This document shows, piece after piece, positions 57,324 to 58,994 of a DNA stretch of 58,994 nt. Made by a program: the position numbers and the translations under genes. The DNA lies in contig CAZKTO010000010.1 in NCBI GenBank assembly GCA_964555685.1, positions 1-58,994 of the forward strand, read 5' to 3'. This stretch comes from CAZKTO01 sp964555685. Its GTDB lineage: Bacteria > Chloroflexota > Dehalococcoidia > SHYB01. The stretch's first letter is position 1; the number at the start of each line of letters is the position of its first letter. Under the pieces are notes generated by a model. It had not been told where the DNA came from. It did no database searches and was given only the letters and a program-made list of their open reading frames with translations.

Positions 57324-58145
57324 CTATCGCTGGTGGGAGCAACTCCCTGGAATCGGGGGTGGTGATAGCGGGAGCCACACGCGCACGCTGGTGCCGCTCC
57401 CTGGCTGGCTCTGGAGGTGCCAGGCGCCGCCCGCGAGCTCGGCCCTCCGCCTCATGCTCAGGAGCCCGCCCACGTGCTTTTTTGCCATGGCCTCCTCCAC
57501 GACGAAGCCGATGCCATTGTCGCTGATCTCAAGGCTGGCGTCTTCGCCGAGGCCCGTCAGGGACACCTTAACCGCCGTTGCGCGGGCGTGTCTGCGGATG
57601 TTCACCATGGCCTCGCGGAAGATGCGATACAGGGTCATCTCGACGGTCCGTGGAAGGCGATTCACTACGATCAGCGCCTGCGTGACTTGCGTGGAGGTCT
57701 CCTCCGCCAGGCGCCTGAGCTCCTCCTCCATGGCCGGGACCAAGCCCAGTTCGTCCAGGACGGGGGGCTGCAGGTCGTCCATGATATCGCGGGCCTCCTG
57801 GATAGCCTCCCGGCACAGGAGGGAGCCTCGCACAGCCGCCTGCCGGATCTTCGGGTAGGAGCGCGCCAGACCCTCCAGCGTCTGCAACTGCTGGAAGATC
57901 GAGGCCAGAGTCTGGGCGATCCGGTCGTGCACCTCCATGGCGATCCACTCGCGCTCCTCATCCTGGGCCGTGATCGCCAGGCGGAGCTCCGCCCGGAAGC
58001 GCGCTTCGGTTGCCGTCAGTTGGCGGCTCAGGCACCGTGCTTGGTGGAATAGTCGCCGGACCTCTTGCGCGTAGGCTTGGACTTGCGGGTCCATCAAGTA
58101 CAGGGGTATCTCCGACGCACGTATCGCCAGGGAATTCGCTACCAT
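57324..58145 (-). CDS. NarL-type sensor histidine kinase, soluble
   Basis: The 273-aa kinase has a HisKA_3 dimerisation domain with phospho-His in EEREWIAMEVHDRIAQTLASI (about residue 73), then an HATPase domain with FREAMVNIRRHARA (N box), EISDNGIGF (G1) and GGLLSMRRRAELAGG. The N-terminal 60 residues are a short coiled coil with no TM segment or PAS domain, so the stimulus must come from the cytoplasm or a partner. The ATG at 58145 follows GAGGAGG. It forms a two-gene operon with the LuxR-type regulator. Confidence 0.92.
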   Translation of the reverse strand: MVANSLAIRASEIPLYLMDPQVQAYAQEVRRLFHQARCLSRQLTATEARFRAELRLAITAQDEEREWIAMEVHDRIAQTLASIFQQLQTLEGLARSYPKIRQAAVRGSLLCREAIQEARDIMDDLQPPVLDELGLVPAMEEELRRLAEETSTQVTQALIVVNRLPRTVEMTLYRIFREAMVNIRRHARATAVKVSLTGLGEDASLEISDNGIGFVVEEAMAKKHVGGLLSMRRRAELAGGAWHLQSQPGSGTSVRVWLPLSPPPIPGSCSHQR

Positions 58146-58227
58146 GCGCCCCTCCTCTACTGCTTTTACCTTCTATCTCCCCATTAGCCGATGGCGAGAT
58201 TCTTCGTCGGCATTCGGCCTCCTCAGA

Positions 58228-58273
58228 CTATTTGTGAAACGCGGCACTAACTATTTGCAAGACGGGGCACTAA
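58228..58273. repeat. Two imperfect 23-bp tandem repeats
   Basis: ACTATTTG...GGCACTA occurs twice head to tail (58228-58250 and 58251-58273) with about four differences. It lies upstream of the kinase gene and of the small winged-helix gene. A second short tandem (CTATACCTG twice) follows near 58305-58323. Confidence 0.55.
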
Positions 58274-58430
58274 GAATCTAGGAATTAGGCCTGCAAGTCC
58301 TAATCTATACCTGACCTATACCTGCCCCTCCCCCATCCCCACTTTGTCAAACTCTTGCACTCGTCTAGCATGCCGCTAGTAGATAACATACTGTCTAGCA
58401 TACTTCCGTCCCGCCTTTCTACCCCCTGAA

Positions 58431-58454
58431 GTATGCATACCGCGGTATGCATAC
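58431..58454. promoter_or_regulatory. 24-bp palindrome, possible operator
   Basis: Two self-complementary GTATGCATAC decamers separated by CGCG form one perfect 24-bp palindrome. CTAGC and GCTAG repeats lie 50 bp upstream (58365-58379). It is 137 bp before the start of the small winged-helix gene, so it may be that protein's binding site. Confidence 0.5.
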
Positions 58455-58590
58455 CGGGATGCCCTCGCCCTATACCGGGGAGGGTAGCTAACACCAACAT
58501 GGTCTGGGCTAACGTAATGGCGCAGAGGGGAGCGCCCTGGCGAAGGGACTGTGCGTGGCAGCCCAGACTGGTTCAAGGAGGTGATACCGA

Positions 58591-58806
58591 ATGGCAGCGG
58601 GGAACCCAGGACACTCAGGTGCGAAGGGGTCCGCTGCATTGCGGTCCCGGGTCTTCTGGTTCCTGGCGGACCATCCCAACGGCGTACGGCTTGTGGAGAT
58701 CGAGCGGCGGTTCAGGCTCAGCCGCCTGGAGGCAAGCAGGGTGGTCAAGAGCCTCATAGGGGACGGCAAGGTGAAGAAGCGGGAACGCTTCTACTACGCA
58801 ACCTAG
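58591..58806 (+). CDS. Small winged-helix DNA-binding protein
   Basis: The 71-aa basic protein consists of one MarR/winged-helix-like domain: SRVFWFLADHPNGVRLVEIERRFRLSRLEASRVVKSLIGDGKVKKRERFYYAT, with the wing at KKRERFYY. An N-terminal Gly/Ala stretch is disordered. The near-perfect Shine-Dalgarno AGGAGGTGAT lies 5 nt before the ATG. It probably represses or organises transcription. The unusual palindromes and tandem repeats in the 400 bp upstream are candidate targets, which is inference. Confidence 0.75.
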   Translation: MAAGNPGHSGAKGSAALRSRVFWFLADHPNGVRLVEIERRFRLSRLEASRVVKSLIGDGKVKKRERFYYAT

Positions 58807-58994
58807 AACCTGATGCAAAGCGAGCGAACAAGCCCACCGTGTCACCCTGAGCCCCGGAGAGGGGGATTTGGCTACCCTCTCCCTAACCCTCTCCCTTCAG
58901 GAGAGAGCTTGCCCCGAGTCCTTCGAGGGGGACAAGCGGGAGAGGTCGATGGCACGGAGAGGGCGGCAGTCCGCCGCAGGCGGACGCACTCGGA
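58807..58994. other. Low-complexity CTCTCC-rich tail
   Basis: Repeated CCCTCTCCCT-type tracts and inverted GGAGAG segments, as at 4.9 kb. No gene is seen before the window ends. Confidence 0.4.

Noticed and set aside
1..58994. CRISPR array, rRNA, tRNA-Sec or sel genes
   Set aside because: No regularly spaced repeats, no rRNA-like sequence and no selA, selB, selD or second tRNA were recognised. The Sec machinery, if present, lies outside the window.

Overview
The window is about 59 kb of high-GC bacterial DNA from a scaffolded assembly, with one run of ten N at 16953-16962. The gene mix is eight family III (CaiB/BaiF) CoA-transferase genes, thiolase-type enzymes, EthD-like and VOC proteins, SDRs, dispersed GC-rich palindromes and an IS1595-type element. 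It suggests an uncultured soil, sediment or subsurface bacterium with broad acyl-CoA catabolism. My best guess is Chloroflexota (Dehalococcoidia/SAR202-like), with Rokubacteria as the alternative; neither is proven by the sequence.

Layout. 0.1-2.0 kb: minus-strand EthD-like, VOC and cupin genes around a MITE-like repeat. 2.2-5.0 kb: an HMG-CoA-synthase-like/DUF35 fusion plus a thiolase, closed by a terminator. 5.1-10.8 kb: DinB-like, SDR, SNase-like, VOC, SDR and MFS genes. 10.9-11.8 kb: methylmalonyl-CoA epimerase, then on the minus strand a ferredoxin:thioredoxin-reductase catalytic subunit with two in-frame UGA codons. 11.9-17.4 kb: housekeeping run coaX-coaBC-tyrA-aroA-uppS. 17.4-25.4 kb: dienelactone hydrolase, ABC exporter, desaturase, SRPBCC, O-methyltransferase and a fused double CoA transferase. 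25.5-33.5 kb: Lon-like protease, Lrp regulator, MFS, pilin-like protein, small HTH protein, membrane protein, tRNA-Arg(UCU) and phosphoesterase. 33.7-35.8 kb: a complete 2.1-kb IS1595-type element with a membrane-protein passenger and exact 8-bp target duplications. 35.8-46 kb: CoA-transferase pairs with amidohydrolase, nitronate monooxygenase, EthD-like and nitroreductase genes. 45.8-47.6 kb: a decayed sister element, a Nudix-like gene and an orphan HicB. 47.6-49.7 kb: a corrinoid-binding protein and three DsrE-family genes, one with an in-frame UGA. 49.8-54.3 kb: four-gene CoA-transferase operon. 54.4-58.8 kb: lipase-like protein, dodecin, two-component genes and a small winged-helix gene.

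The most notable result is selenocysteine usage. Three in-frame UGA codons in two redox genes sit exactly where homologues have redox-active cysteines. In the FTR-like protein both members of the active-site pair are UGA while all four Fe-S ligands remain Cys. In the DsrE-like protein the UGA gives a UxxC motif. Each UGA is followed 18-20 nt later by a perfect 6-8 bp hairpin with a 5-6 nt loop whose second base is G, as expected of bacterial SECIS elements. Conventional annotation would truncate or split both genes.
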